This document shows positions 1 through 8,856 of a DNA stretch of 64,000 bases, one piece after another. Both the position numbers and the translations under genes were made by a program. Each line of letters starts with the position of its first letter. Positions within the stretch are counted from its first letter, which is position 1. Source of the stretch: MRBY01 sp943371005 (GTDB taxonomy: Bacteria > Cyanobacteriota > Cyanobacteriia > Cyanobacteriales > MRBY01); the NCBI GenBank assembly GCA_943371005.1, contig CALRTB020000006.1, positions 62,001 to 126,000 on the forward strand, in the 5' to 3' direction. The notes below the pieces were generated by a model. That model searched no databases. It was not told the origin of the DNA and was given only the letters and a program-made list of their open reading frames with translations.

Positions 1-126
1 TGTGGTTTTTCCGGCCCCATTTGGCCCCAGGAGACCATAAATTTCCCCGGCGTCGATGTGCAAATTTAGGCCCTGGAGTACCGAACGCTGGCCATAGGCT
101 TTTGTGAGGTTGCGAATTTCTAACAT
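1..126 (-). CDS. ABC transporter ATP-binding protein (N-terminal fragment)
   Basis: Only the first 42 codons lie in the window; the gene continues beyond base 1. The minus-strand reading starts with ATG at 124-126 and gives MLEIRNLTKAYGQRSVLQGL, then the Walker A motif GPNGAGKTT at about residues 34-42. This is the standard start of an ABC-type ATPase that powers import or export across the membrane. Its substrate cannot be told. It lies 42 bases downstream of the SagB-like gene on the same strand, so the two are probably co-transcribed. That could mean the oxidoreductase and a transporter work in one pathway, but this is inference. Confidence 0.9.
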   Translation of the reverse strand, partial: MLEIRNLTKAYGQRSVLQGLNLHIDAGEIYGLLGPNGAGKTT

Positions 127-168
127 GGGCGATCGCCTTTTTTCCCAATCCTAATGCTGTAGTTCAGT

Positions 169-1686
169 TTAGCCCTGCTCTGGCACACCGAGGGTCGTGA
201 CATAGAGCACCGCCTCATCATCAGGAATGCCTAAAACCTCGTTGACTTGATCATCAAAGAAGCCCCCAATGCCACTGACTCCCAAGTCTAGCTGGATTGC
301 GGCGAGGTTTAAGCGTTGCCCCAATTGGCCTGCGTCCATATGTAGATAACGATAGGCGCGATCGCCATAGCGGCTGACTGCGGCCCCTAAATCTGCTGTG
401 TGGAACACCAAAGCCGCCGCATCTCGCCCTAAATCTTGACCTAAACAAAGGTAATGCAACTCTTCGCGGAAGTTTTTAAACCGTATCTGTCGTAATGCCT
501 GGGCCTTAGGCGCATAGTAATAGCAGCCTGCCTCTAAGCCCTCTACCCCAGAAACCGCCACAAAGGTCTCGATCAAACTCAAGTCAAAATAGTCCGGATC
601 GCCCAATAAACCCTGTTCCCCGTAGTCTTCAGGATGGTAGGTAAAGTGGAGTATCAGTTGCAATTCTTCGAGGGTGAGGTCTTCCCCGGTGTAGGCACGG
701 GTCGAGCGCCGTTTTAACAGGGTTTCTTCTAAGTCCTCTTGGTCTTCGCCCCAGTCAATGCGCTGACGATAGCGATTTTCGGCATCGGTATTCGCGAGGG
801 AAACCTTTAAACAAAACGGAAAATTATATTTATCTTCCAACAAATTCGGTTGCTGGGGGGGCACTGAAGCCTTGGCCTGAATCATCGAAGCTTCATGGAG
901 AGCCTTGAGTAGCGCTTCATCTGACAAATCAGGGTAATCCAGGGCCACAGGGGAAGGGAGGGCGGTTTTGCCGTGGCTGGTTGCTTGGGGTTGCGGGTTG
1001 AGGGCCATAATACTGGTCACTGCCTCTGTTTCACCGTCGAGATAGAGGAGTTGATTCATCAGGCGATCGCTAAACCCACCAATGAGATGGGGACGAAACC
1101 CATGGGCCGTGGCCGCCAAGTTCACATTACCCAGCAAATGGCCTGTATCAAGGAAAATACGACGGTAGGCCCGGGCTTCGTAGCGCCAAGCCGAGCGATA
1201 AAAAATTGCCGTAGTCACGAGGGCCAGTTGGGTCTTTTCGAGGGCGGGATGGCGAAAACAAGCTTCTTGAAGATCGACCCAACAGTGGTTATCCCAAAAG
1301 CGAAGTAGGGTGTGGGTTTGGGGCTGATAGTGGTAGAGGCCCGCCGGGAGCAGTTCAGTACCCCGGGAGATGAGATATAGTTCCGCCGGATACAAGCCGC
1401 CCGCCGAAGGAGCTGTTCTCAAGTAAACGAAATCTCCCCCAAAGGTGGGAATTTTGGCGGTCAGCCCGTAGCTTAACAACAGCAAATAGGACAGATTTTC
1501 CCACTGGGGCTCATTGCGGTCAAGTTCTAAATAGGGCTTGAGATCGTAGCTGGTGCCAATTTTGTAGCCTTTGAAAGGACTCGGCTGCTGGGACCAATCT
1601 AGGGATTTGCCCCGCTTGGAAAGGGTTTGGGGATCGTATTTGGTGCGTTGGTGATAATGGGCTGAGAGGGGTAGAGATCGGCTCAT
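169..1686 (-). CDS. SagB/ThcOx-type nitroreductase-like oxidoreductase, two tandem domains
   Basis: The 505-residue product has two nitroreductase-fold (SagB/ThcOx) domains, roughly residues 40-255 and 325-500. Domain 1 contains SAGGLYPAELYL and domain 2 starts with RRSTRAYTGEDL; both end in a GGF(S/F)D segment typical of the family. Such enzymes bind FMN; characterised relatives oxidise azolines to azoles in peptide natural products, but most cyanobacterial double-domain members have no known substrate. I chose the ATG at 1686 because the protein then starts MSRSLPLSAHYHQRTKYDP, the usual beginning as I recall it. ATG 1716 is an alternative. The much longer open frame back to 1998 runs into the divergent neighbour and is unlikely. 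An ABC ATPase gene follows on the same strand. Confidence 0.85.
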   Translation of the reverse strand: MSRSLPLSAHYHQRTKYDPQTLSKRGKSLDWSQQPSPFKGYKIGTSYDLKPYLELDRNEPQWENLSYLLLLSYGLTAKIPTFGGDFVYLRTAPSAGGLYPAELYLISRGTELLPAGLYHYQPQTHTLLRFWDNHCWVDLQEACFRHPALEKTQLALVTTAIFYRSAWRYEARAYRRIFLDTGHLLGNVNLAATAHGFRPHLIGGFSDRLMNQLLYLDGETEAVTSIMALNPQPQATSHGKTALPSPVALDYPDLSDEALLKALHEASMIQAKASVPPQQPNLLEDKYNFPFCLKVSLANTDAENRYRQRIDWGEDQEDLEETLLKRRSTRAYTGEDLTLEELQLILHFTYHPEDYGEQGLLGDPDYFDLSLIETFVAVSGVEGLEAGCYYYAPKAQALRQIRFKNFREELHYLCLGQDLGRDAAALVFHTADLGAAVSRYGDRAYRYLHMDAGQLGQRLNLAAIQLDLGVSGIGGFFDDQVNEVLGIPDDEAVLYVTTLGVPEQG

Positions 1687-1822
1687 TTTTTCCCGAAAGC
1701 AAGAAAACTCTTCCATTATCCCCCTTGGTTCCCCCTTGACGGAAACTTTTTTCCCGGCGATCGCTTCTTTAGGTAGCATGAAAGGCAAGGCGATCGCCCT
1801 TTGGAGTTTTCGGTTATTGACT

Positions 1823-2776
1823 ATGAAAATCACTGCTTTACGATCGATGCTGCTACTTGGTTTGTTCAGTAGTGGTGGCATCCTGCTTATTCCCGCCCCC
1901 AACCAAGCCCAAACCCTCCTGGCCCAAGGAAACCTCACCCTTGCCTTTGGCCTCAACCAAGCAAAAAACCTTGCCCGCCAAGCCGCAGAGGATGCCAACG
2001 GTGGCCTGAGTCAATACCGGGCCGAACCCTCCATGCATGGCGATCCCTTGGCGTCTCCCTATGTGGACAATGGCGACGGCAGCTATACCTTTACCTTCCG
2101 GGGGCGGCAGCCAGCATCAACGGATTATATTTACGAAACCGTCGTGACTGTCACTGACGATGGCACCGCAACCATTGATTACAATGGGCCAATTCGATCC
2201 GATAATTTCAACAGCACCAATATTGCCGCAGCGAGCCTCGACCTCAACCAAGCCAAAAACCTCGCCCGCCAAGCTGCAGAACTGGAGAATGGTGGTTTGA
2301 GTCAATACCGAGCTGAACCCTCCATGCACGGTCTGGCAGAGGAATCTCCTTACGTGAGCAATGGTGATGGCAGTTATACCTTTACCTTCCAGGGCCGCCG
2401 TCCCGAATCCCTTGATTACACCTACGAAACAGAGGTCAAGGTGTTGACCGATGGGAGTACCCAGATTCTTTACAATGGCGACCTGCGCACCAGCGACGGT
2501 ACCGTGGACTCGGGCGCGACTGTCATTGACCTAAATCAGGCAAAGAACCTCGCCCGCCAAGCCGTAGAACAGGAAAATGGCGGTTTGAATAACTACCGCG
2601 CAGAACCAGCAATGCACGGCAATCCCAACGAGTCGCCCTATGTGCTGAATGCTGATGGAAGCTACACGTTCACCTTTGAAGGCCGTAGACCCGGCTCCGT
2701 TGACTACACCATCGAAAGCGTTGTGACGGTTACCCCCGATGGCACCGTAACCATCAACTCCAACACGAATCTGTAA
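1823..2776 (+). CDS. Secreted protein with three ~97-residue repeats, unknown function
   Basis: Starting at ATG 1823 the protein has 317 residues and a clear signal peptide (MKITALRSMLLLGLFSSGG, cleavage near PNQAQ). The rest is three tandem copies of one module, beginning near residues 44, 141 and 237. Each opens with LNQAKNLARQA, continues through GGL(S/N)(Q/N)YRAEP(S/A)MHG and SPYV, and ends in a beta-rich stretch (DGSYTFTF, GRRP, DYTYETEV). The helix-plus-sheet layout recalls PepSY-like domains, but I do not recognise the family. An in-frame upstream start at 1736 would overlap the divergent gene and hide the signal peptide, so it is rejected. A terminator follows. Periplasmic location is inferred; no enzymatic motif is visible. 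Confidence 0.8.
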   Translation: MKITALRSMLLLGLFSSGGILLIPAPNQAQTLLAQGNLTLAFGLNQAKNLARQAAEDANGGLSQYRAEPSMHGDPLASPYVDNGDGSYTFTFRGRQPASTDYIYETVVTVTDDGTATIDYNGPIRSDNFNSTNIAAASLDLNQAKNLARQAAELENGGLSQYRAEPSMHGLAEESPYVSNGDGSYTFTFQGRRPESLDYTYETEVKVLTDGSTQILYNGDLRTSDGTVDSGATVIDLNQAKNLARQAVEQENGGLNNYRAEPAMHGNPNESPYVLNADGSYTFTFEGRRPGSVDYTIESVVTVTPDGTVTINSNTNL

Positions 2777-2806
2777 ACGGCCCATTTCACTTGGAGACAA
2801 TGAACG

Positions 2807-2838
2807 ACGAGACCTTCCCAGGGAGGCCTCGTTTTTTT
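2807..2838 (+). terminator. Rho-independent terminator of the triple-repeat gene
   Basis: The stem ACGAG/CTCGT, extended after one mismatch by CCT/AGG, has an eight-base loop and is followed by seven Ts. It lies 31 bases after the stop of the repeat-protein gene and before uvrC. Confidence 0.8.
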
Positions 2839-2909
2839 GTGTCGGGGCTGCCTTCAGAGAAAATTGCTTACAATTTTTAAACTCCCTTCAACAACGTCTT
2901 GTCTTGGCC

Positions 2910-4793
2910 ATGGCTACTTTAAACTCAATGCCTCTGTTGCAAGATCCTGAGCAATTGCAGCAACGTCTCCGGGAAATTCCAGCGGAGCCGGGGGTTTATT
3001 TTATGCACAGTCGCCAGGGAGATATTCTCTACATTGGCAAGTCCAAAACCCTCCGGAATCGGGTGCGGTCTTATTTTCGTGATGCCCGGTTGCATTCGCC
3101 TCGCATCGAAATGATGGTGCAGCAGGTGGCAGACATTGAATTTATCGTCACGGATACAGAAGCGGAAGCCCTGGCTCTAGAAGCAAACCTCATCAAACAG
3201 CATCAACCCTATTACAATGTGCTGCTCAAGGATGATAAAAAATACCCCTATGTGTGCATTACTTGGTCGGAGGATTATCCGCGTTTTTTCATTACCCGCA
3301 AACGCCATGTCGGCAATAAAGGCGATCGCTACTATGGCCCCTATGTAGACACAAGGTTACTGCGGCACACCTTGGGACTGATGAAACGAATTTTTCCACT
3401 CCGGCAACGACGACAACCACTGTTTAAACATCGACCTTGTTTGAACTACGATATTGGCCGCTGTCCGGGGGTTTGTCAGCAGTTGATTTCCCCCCAAGAA
3501 TATCGACAGACAGTGCAAAAGGTGGCGATGGTCTTCCAAGGGCGCAGCGGAGAATTGATTGAAACCTTGACGGCCCAGATGGCCCAGGCAGCGGAGAATC
3601 TCCAGTTTGAAAAAGCAGCCCAAATCCGCGACCAAATCAAAGCGATCGGTGCCCTCAATGCCGACCAAAAGGTGAGTTTACCCGATGATCGGGTCTCCCG
3701 GGATGCGATCGCCTTGGCTGCCGATGAGCGTCACTGTGCAATTCAACTGTTTCAGGTGCGGGCGGGACGATTGGTCGGCAGGTTAGGCTTTTTTACGCCC
3801 CTACCAGAAAATTTGGGGCCAGATTTAACGATGGAATACGGCAAAATCCTCCAGCACGTTTTAGAAACCCACTATGCCAACGTGGACGGGGTGGAAATTC
3901 CGGCGGAAATTTTGGTGCAATATCCCCTCCGGGATCAAGAATGGTTAGGGCAATTTTTAGGCGATCGCCGGGGCAGTAAAGTACAAATTCTCCAACCCCA
4001 ACGGCAACTGAAGGCGGATCTGATTGCAATGGTGGAACGCAACGCCCAATATGAACTGAGCCGCACCCAACGCACCGCCACTAAAAATTTAGCGGCTCTC
4101 GAAGATTTAGCCAGCTTACTGGATTTACCGGAGCTACCCAAACGCATCGAAGGTTACGACATTTCCCACATTCAAGGCTCCAATGCGGTGGCGTCCCAGG
4201 TGGTTTTTATCGATGGGATCCCTGCGAAACAAGACTATCGCCACTACAAAATCAAAAATCCTGAGATTCACATTGGCCGATCCGATGACTTTGCGAGCAT
4301 GGCGGAAATTATGCGGCGGCGCTTTAAGAAAGGTTTGGACAAAGACTGCCCTGATTTGATTATGATTGACGGCGGCAAGGGCCAGCTATCAGCCGTAATG
4401 GGGGTTTTAGAAGAACTAAATCTCGCCGATAAATTAAACGTGATTAGCCTCGCCAAAAAACAAGAGCAGGTCTATCTACCCTACGAATCTAACCCTATTG
4501 ACAGCAATAAAGAACAGCCTGGGATCCAACTCCTGCGCCGGGTACGGGACGAAGCCCACCGCTTTGCCGTCAGTTTTCACCGGCAACAACGTCTCAAATC
4601 CAGCAGGCGATCGCAACTCGATGACATTCCCGGTTTAGGGCACCACCGCAAAAAACAACTCTTGGCCCATTTCCATTCCCTCGACTATCTCCGGGAAGCG
4701 AAACCTGAACAAATTGCTGAAGTTAAAGGGATCGGCGATCGCCTTGCCGCGGACATTTATCGCTACTTTCACCCGACGGCAACGGTAGAATAA
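2910..4793 (+). CDS. uvrC: Excinuclease ABC subunit C
   Basis: UvrC makes both incisions around a DNA lesion handed over by UvrAB in nucleotide excision repair. The 627-residue protein has the full family layout: GIY-YIG nuclease near residues 20-100 (PGVYFMH, ILYIGKSKTLRNRVRSYF), a cysteine segment (CLNYDIGRCPGVCQ), a UVR motif (FEKAAQIRDQIKAI), the RNase H-like C-terminal nuclease (GYDISHIQGSNAVAS, DLIMIDGGKGQL), and a terminal helix-hairpin-helix region (DIPGLG, VKGIGDRLA). ATG 2910 is preferred over the in-frame TTG at 2904. Its 3' end overlaps the convergent avtA gene by 25 bases, so the two transcripts are complementary at their tails. Confidence 0.97.
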   Translation: MATLNSMPLLQDPEQLQQRLREIPAEPGVYFMHSRQGDILYIGKSKTLRNRVRSYFRDARLHSPRIEMMVQQVADIEFIVTDTEAEALALEANLIKQHQPYYNVLLKDDKKYPYVCITWSEDYPRFFITRKRHVGNKGDRYYGPYVDTRLLRHTLGLMKRIFPLRQRRQPLFKHRPCLNYDIGRCPGVCQQLISPQEYRQTVQKVAMVFQGRSGELIETLTAQMAQAAENLQFEKAAQIRDQIKAIGALNADQKVSLPDDRVSRDAIALAADERHCAIQLFQVRAGRLVGRLGFFTPLPENLGPDLTMEYGKILQHVLETHYANVDGVEIPAEILVQYPLRDQEWLGQFLGDRRGSKVQILQPQRQLKADLIAMVERNAQYELSRTQRTATKNLAALEDLASLLDLPELPKRIEGYDISHIQGSNAVASQVVFIDGIPAKQDYRHYKIKNPEIHIGRSDDFASMAEIMRRRFKKGLDKDCPDLIMIDGGKGQLSAVMGVLEELNLADKLNVISLAKKQEQVYLPYESNPIDSNKEQPGIQLLRRVRDEAHRFAVSFHRQQRLKSSRRSQLDDIPGLGHHRKKQLLAHFHSLDYLREAKPEQIAEVKGIGDRLAADIYRYFHPTATVE

Positions 4794-6055
4794 ATTCGTT
4801 TCACCACCTCGGCTAACCGTTGCATCGCGGTTTCGATTTCGTCGTCAGTGGCCGTCAAACTAATGCGGAGACATTGCTGCTTGTGGGGCCAGTCCTCCCG
4901 CAGACCTGGGAAAAAGGGACTGCCCGGCACAGCAATCACACCGACGGTTTTTAATTCTTGGTAGAGTTCCCAATCGGTCATGGGAAGTTCGTCAAACCAA
5001 AGCCAACCGAAAATGGCCCCTTCCCCCCGGTGCAGATACCAGGGAATATCTTTAGGCATCGTGCGATCTAAGGCAGCTTCGAGGATTTGGATTTTGTTTT
5101 GGTAGTAGGGCCGGATCACCGTTTCCGCAATATTAGCCAAGGCCCCTGATTGAATCGCCCGGGCGGCGATCGCCTGACCATAGCGCGACGAATGAATGCA
5201 AGCATTGGTTAAAAACGCCTGTAGTACACCGATAAAACGTGGTTCTCCAATGGCAATGCCCACCCGTTCCCCTGGCAGTCCAGCTTTCGAGAGGCTCATG
5301 CAGTGAATCACATTGCCGCCAAAGAGGGGCTTCATGTCTGTGAAATTCAGGGCCGGAAAAGGGGGGGCATAGGCCGAATCAATGAATACCGGCACATCAT
5401 GGATAGCAGCAAGATCAGCAATTTTTTCGGCTTCCTCGTCGCTGAGGACATTCCCCGTCGGATTGCAGGGGCGCGAGAAGATGACACAGCCCGTATTTTC
5501 ATCGATATTAAGCTGACTAAAATCAGGGCGATATTTAAAACGGTGGTTCGCCCGGTCAATATCAAGGCTCGGTTTAAAGGCACGGATGGCCTCTGGGTAT
5601 AAACTGACCCCCCCATAGCCAGTGTAATCGGGGCTGAGGGGCAGCACAATAGATTTTAGTTGGCCCGCATTGTCGTAACCTCCAAAAGCATTGGCAGCAA
5701 GGAAATAAAGCGATTGGGAACCGGGGGTAATGAGAATATTTTCGCTGGTGAGATTCAGGCCATAGCGTTGGTTAAAATCTGTGGCGATCGCCTCGATCAG
5801 AGGTTCATAGCCCTGGGAGGAGCCGTAGCGACAAACCACTTCCCCATATTCGGGGCTGTTGAGGAGGTCATTGGTGCAATCGCGCCAGAGCTGTTCCACT
5901 TCCGGAATAATTACCGGATTGCCTGCACTGAGGTTAATAAAATCTTGGCCTGCCCCTGCTTTTAGGGTATCGATGATGTCTTTCATGATCGCCCGCACGC
6001 CGGTTAAACGCGACATCTGCGTCCCAAATTTCGATAACAGAGGTGCCTGAGACAT
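4769..6055 (-). CDS. avtA: Valine-pyruvate aminotransferase-type PLP enzyme
   Basis: The 428-residue protein is a fold-type I aminotransferase. The N-terminal MSRLTGVRAIMKDI and NLSAGNPVIIPEV, the motif SRPCNPTGNVL, and the PLP-lysine segment SLSKAGLPGERVG match the AvtA family, which moves amino groups between valine or alanine and pyruvate or 2-oxoisovalerate. The length is normal. The start is an ATG at 6055 and the 3' end overlaps uvrC tail to tail by 25 bases. Substrate preference in cyanobacteria is not certain from sequence, and another small aliphatic amino acid could be used. Confidence 0.88.
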   Translation of the reverse strand: MSQAPLLSKFGTQMSRLTGVRAIMKDIIDTLKAGAGQDFINLSAGNPVIIPEVEQLWRDCTNDLLNSPEYGEVVCRYGSSQGYEPLIEAIATDFNQRYGLNLTSENILITPGSQSLYFLAANAFGGYDNAGQLKSIVLPLSPDYTGYGGVSLYPEAIRAFKPSLDIDRANHRFKYRPDFSQLNIDENTGCVIFSRPCNPTGNVLSDEEAEKIADLAAIHDVPVFIDSAYAPPFPALNFTDMKPLFGGNVIHCMSLSKAGLPGERVGIAIGEPRFIGVLQAFLTNACIHSSRYGQAIAARAIQSGALANIAETVIRPYYQNKIQILEAALDRTMPKDIPWYLHRGEGAIFGWLWFDELPMTDWELYQELKTVGVIAVPGSPFFPGLREDWPHKQQCLRISLTATDDEIETAMQRLAEVVKRIYSTVAVG

Positions 6056-6113
6056 TGTTATTTAAGTGGCCTGAAAATTGAACTTTTTCATCTTACCGTT
6101 TCTCTGAAATTCT

Positions 6114-7937
6114 TCAGGGTTTTTGATACAAGACATCAAAATTATCGGGCCTTATTGCGAGAAAAGTTTCCGATTCCAAGTTTGTCATCAAGGGCTTAAG
6201 GCTTTCCGTGAGAACGCCCTGGGGATAGGTGCGGTTGGGAGTTGGGTTTGGCGATCGCCCCATATTCAAAAAAGCAGCCTGTTGAGTTGGCGTCGCCGCT
6301 TCGGCAGAATTGGGAGCCTGGGGTAAGCGACTCAGGAATCGTTCTAACTCCGGAGAAATCGTTTCCGTGAGGCGTAGCTTAATCGCCCCCTGGGAAAGAG
6401 ATTGCACATAGGCCCCCGTGAGAAATTGCTGGTAATTTTGCCCTCCGGTTTGGTGGCGTGCCAGAAAGCTTAAGCTTACCCCTCGTACCATTTGTCGGAC
6501 TGGTTCTGCCGCGTTGCCCATCACCTCCGGCACAAGGGTACTTTGGGCCAAGGCGCTATCGCGATTGCTAACATCAGTGACGCTCATGTGGGTTGCACCG
6601 TCGGCGACGACGAGATATTTTTCGCCGCCCAACTGCTGAAAAGGTTTCAACTGGTGAGCCAAGCTTGGGGTGACGGTATCTTTTGTGCTGGCAACGATCA
6701 AGGTCGGAATTTTAATTTTTTCTAAACCCTGCTCCCCAAAGATTTGATCGCTGAGGGGATTGAGGGCGATCGCCTGTTTAACCCGTTCATCCCGCAAATT
6801 TAACTGGTCATAGGGGAGTTTCGCCGCTGCACATTGGAGCCAGTCCCCCGGTGCTCTGGTTAAAGGGGTTGCCCGCTGGCAGTGGGCACGGATAGCAATG
6901 GGATCGACAATTCCTCCGGCGATTGCCAAAGCGGTGTAACCTCCAAAAGAGTGACCAATCACTGTCACATTGTCCGTCGCAAAGCGGGTTGTGAGGGTTT
7001 TGTCTTGGTTAAGCCGTTCCAGTTGATCCAGGACAAATTGAATATCCTTGGGGCGATCGACAAATTCTGTCGCCGGGAGTAGGGTGTCGAGATTTAAGCC
7101 CGGATTGAACAGAGACTGAATATTACTGCCGGGGTGGTCGAGGGTAACGACGGTGTAACCATGGGAGGCCAGATGCACCGCCAGATAATCGAGAAAATGA
7201 CGGTTGGCCGCAAACCCATGGGACAAAACCACTAGCTGAGACTGGGATTGGGGACTATCAAAAATATCAATGGGAATGGTGCGATCGCGCTTTGCATCTT
7301 GCAAAATTAAACTCTGGCGACGCACAGTTTGGGGGCCGGGGGCTGTGGGGTTGAGGTTTGAGCGTTGAAAAATCTGCGGTTCTGTACTTTCGAGGGCTTC
7401 AGTCACCCTCGGCGCGAGGAGTTGATTCTGGATATTCGGTAAATTGAGTTGTAACAACAGGCCGGCCACCGCCGTGAGATCAATAGTCAGTTCCTGCTTG
7501 GGGTAAGCCTGCAACAAATTCAGGGCGCTGATTTCTATCCCCTGACCCAACGCCAAATCCACCGTCGCCTGGAGATCCTGAACAGAAGTCCCTGGTAGAG
7601 CCGTTTGGATTTGCGCCAAAATCTGTTTCCCCGTAGGCGATCGCCACAACTGATCAAAAAACTGATCCGCCATCTCTGGTTCAATTTCTAAGCGTCGCTG
7701 GAGAAACTTTTGCAAATTACTATCCAAAAACATCCCATAGGGTCGGAGGCTTTGGGGAACCTGACCCGTTTCCGCAAAGGTTTCTAAATCTTCTAATTGT
7801 AAAGTTTGTTGAAGTGGCCCTAATTTTAGTCGGAGGGTTTCAGCGGCGATCGCCCTTTGACCCCAGGCCCCACCTAAACTCAACAGACCCACCATCACCC
7901 ATACTTTCAGATCCCGCAACTGTCTTTTCATAGTCAT
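6114..7937 (-). CDS. Secreted alpha/beta hydrolase, DUF1400 family
   Basis: From ATG 7937 the protein has about 607 residues and starts with a signal peptide (MTMKRQLRDLKVWVMVGLLS, cleavage near AIAAE). The N-terminal 150 residues fit the cyanobacterial DUF1400 module, which precedes an alpha/beta hydrolase domain. That domain shows the nucleophile elbow GHSFGGYTAL, a probable catalytic aspartate in ASTKDTVTP, and a histidine in GATHMSV. It resembles dienelactone hydrolases and platelet-activating-factor acetylhydrolases, so an esterase or lipase activity in the periplasm is likely; the substrate is unknown. ATG 7931 is an equally possible start. The open frame back to 8018 has no support because it enters the psb operon terminator. 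Confidence 0.85.
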   Translation of the reverse strand: MTMKRQLRDLKVWVMVGLLSLGGAWGQRAIAAETLRLKLGPLQQTLQLEDLETFAETGQVPQSLRPYGMFLDSNLQKFLQRRLEIEPEMADQFFDQLWRSPTGKQILAQIQTALPGTSVQDLQATVDLALGQGIEISALNLLQAYPKQELTIDLTAVAGLLLQLNLPNIQNQLLAPRVTEALESTEPQIFQRSNLNPTAPGPQTVRRQSLILQDAKRDRTIPIDIFDSPQSQSQLVVLSHGFAANRHFLDYLAVHLASHGYTVVTLDHPGSNIQSLFNPGLNLDTLLPATEFVDRPKDIQFVLDQLERLNQDKTLTTRFATDNVTVIGHSFGGYTALAIAGGIVDPIAIRAHCQRATPLTRAPGDWLQCAAAKLPYDQLNLRDERVKQAIALNPLSDQIFGEQGLEKIKIPTLIVASTKDTVTPSLAHQLKPFQQLGGEKYLVVADGATHMSVTDVSNRDSALAQSTLVPEVMGNAAEPVRQMVRGVSLSFLARHQTGGQNYQQFLTGAYVQSLSQGAIKLRLTETISPELERFLSRLPQAPNSAEAATPTQQAAFLNMGRSPNPTPNRTYPQGVLTESLKPLMTNLESETFLAIRPDNFDVLYQKP

Positions 7938-7997
7938 ACTGCACCGTTGACGATTATCCCCAAACTTTTTTGGACTCCCTATTGCCCTAGAAGTTCC

Positions 7998-8032
7998 TAA
8001 AACAAAACCACCCCTCAATTAGAGCAGGTGGT
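7998..8032 (-). terminator. Terminator of the psbEFLJ operon
   Basis: On the minus strand the stem ACCACC/GGTGGT is followed by TTTTGTTTT. It begins 33 bases after the psbJ stop and separates the photosystem operon from the hydrolase gene. Confidence 0.65.
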
Positions 8033-8064
8033 GTCTCAACAATTAATTAGAGCGAATGGTGCAT

Positions 8065-8184
8065 CTAAACCGCAGAGCCTACCCCTGCATATGCACCGTA
8101 GAAAAAGATACCGACAACCGCAATGACGCCCATACCAGCGACAACTGCAACGATCCAAAGTGGGATTTTTCCGCCTTCAGACAT
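8065..8184 (-). CDS. psbJ: Photosystem II reaction centre protein J
   Basis: A 39-residue single-span thylakoid protein, read as MSEGGKIPLWIVAVVAGMGV and ending in YGAYAGVGSAV. One hydrophobic segment covers about residues 9-30. PsbJ sits near cytochrome b559 and influences electron flow and quinone exchange in photosystem II. It is the last gene of the psbE-F-L-J operon, 55 bases after psbL, and is followed by a terminator. Length and sequence are typical. Confidence 0.97.
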   Translation of the reverse strand: MSEGGKIPLWIVAVVAGMGVIAVVGIFFYGAYAGVGSAV

Positions 8185-8239
8185 GAGAACAACCTCCGAA
8201 AAAAATAAATTAAAGGGCTGAAATTAAAGGGCTGCCAGC

Positions 8240-8359
8240 TTAGTTAAAGAAGTAGCTGGAAAATAGAATACCGAGCACAGCGATTAGAAGTAAACCCAGA
8301 TATAGAGAAGTCCGGTTTAGTTCCACAGGCTGTCTGTTGGGATTTTGATTTCTTTCCAT
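8240..8359 (-). CDS. psbL: Photosystem II reaction centre protein L
   Basis: A 39-residue thylakoid protein starting MERNQNPNRQPVELNRTSLY and ending LFSSYFFN, with one membrane span at about residues 17-37. PsbL lies at the dimer interface and helps keep the QA site and forward electron flow intact. It is the third gene of psbE-F-L-J, nine bases after psbF. The N-terminal sequence is essentially the conserved one. Confidence 0.97.
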   Translation of the reverse strand: MERNQNPNRQPVELNRTSLYLGLLLIAVLGILFSSYFFN

Positions 8360-8368
8360 CGGAAGCTC

Positions 8369-8500
8369 CTAACGTTGAATAAACTGCATAGCGGCGATCG
8401 CCCCTAGGAAGAAAACCGAGGGTACAGCCAGGGTGTGCACCGCCAACCAACGGACGGTAAAAATCGGATAAGAAACAGGTTGGTTAGGACCGCTTGTCAT
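8369..8500 (-). CDS. psbF: Cytochrome b559 beta subunit
   Basis: A 43-residue protein beginning MTSGPNQPVSYPIFTVRWLA and ending AAMQFIQR. The single span carries the heme-ligand histidine in WLAVHTLAVPSV, which pairs with the PsbE histidine to bind the b559 heme in photosystem II. It is the second gene of the operon, 52 bases after psbE. Confidence 0.98.
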   Translation of the reverse strand: MTSGPNQPVSYPIFTVRWLAVHTLAVPSVFFLGAIAAMQFIQR

Positions 8501-8552
8501 AATACAAAACCTTTTAGTGAATACAGCTAAAGAAAAACGCGCGCGTTACTCG

Positions 8553-8798
8553 TTACTTATTAAACTCATTGATCTGATCAATCGCTTTATAACGATCAGT
8601 CACAATGGGAATCTCTTGACGAGTTTCAGTAAAGTATTGGTCAGGACGAGGTGTCCCAAAAGTGTCATAAGCCAAGCCAGTGCTCACAAAGAGCCAGCCA
8701 GCAATAAATAACATCGGAATGGTGATGCTGTGGATAACCCAGTAGCGAATACTGGTCACAATGTCAGAAAACGGGCGTTCTCCGGTAGAACCTGCCAT
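8553..8798 (-). CDS. psbE: Cytochrome b559 alpha subunit
   Basis: The 81-residue protein starts MAGSTGERPFSDIVTSIRYW and has one membrane span with the heme-ligand histidine in WVIHSITIPMLF. The lumenal half (TGLAYDTFGTPRPDQYFTE) is conserved. With PsbF it forms cytochrome b559, needed to assemble and protect photosystem II. It is the first gene of psbE-F-L-J, with an AGGAG ribosome site nine bases before ATG. It lies downstream of rubA and ycf48 on the same strand, a synteny conserved in cyanobacteria that links rubredoxin, assembly factor and b559. Confidence 0.98.
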   Translation of the reverse strand: MAGSTGERPFSDIVTSIRYWVIHSITIPMLFIAGWLFVSTGLAYDTFGTPRPDQYFTETRQEIPIVTDRYKAIDQINEFNK

Positions 8799-8856
8799 GC
8801 GACTATTCTCCTCTCAATTGTTAATGAAAAAAAACTTATTAAACAAATTAGCCTAT

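Noticed and set aside
1687..1998. Extension of the SagB-like gene upstream to 1998
   Set aside because: The extra residues are basic and arginine-rich like a reading of the opposite strand, and they overlap the signal peptide of the divergent repeat protein.
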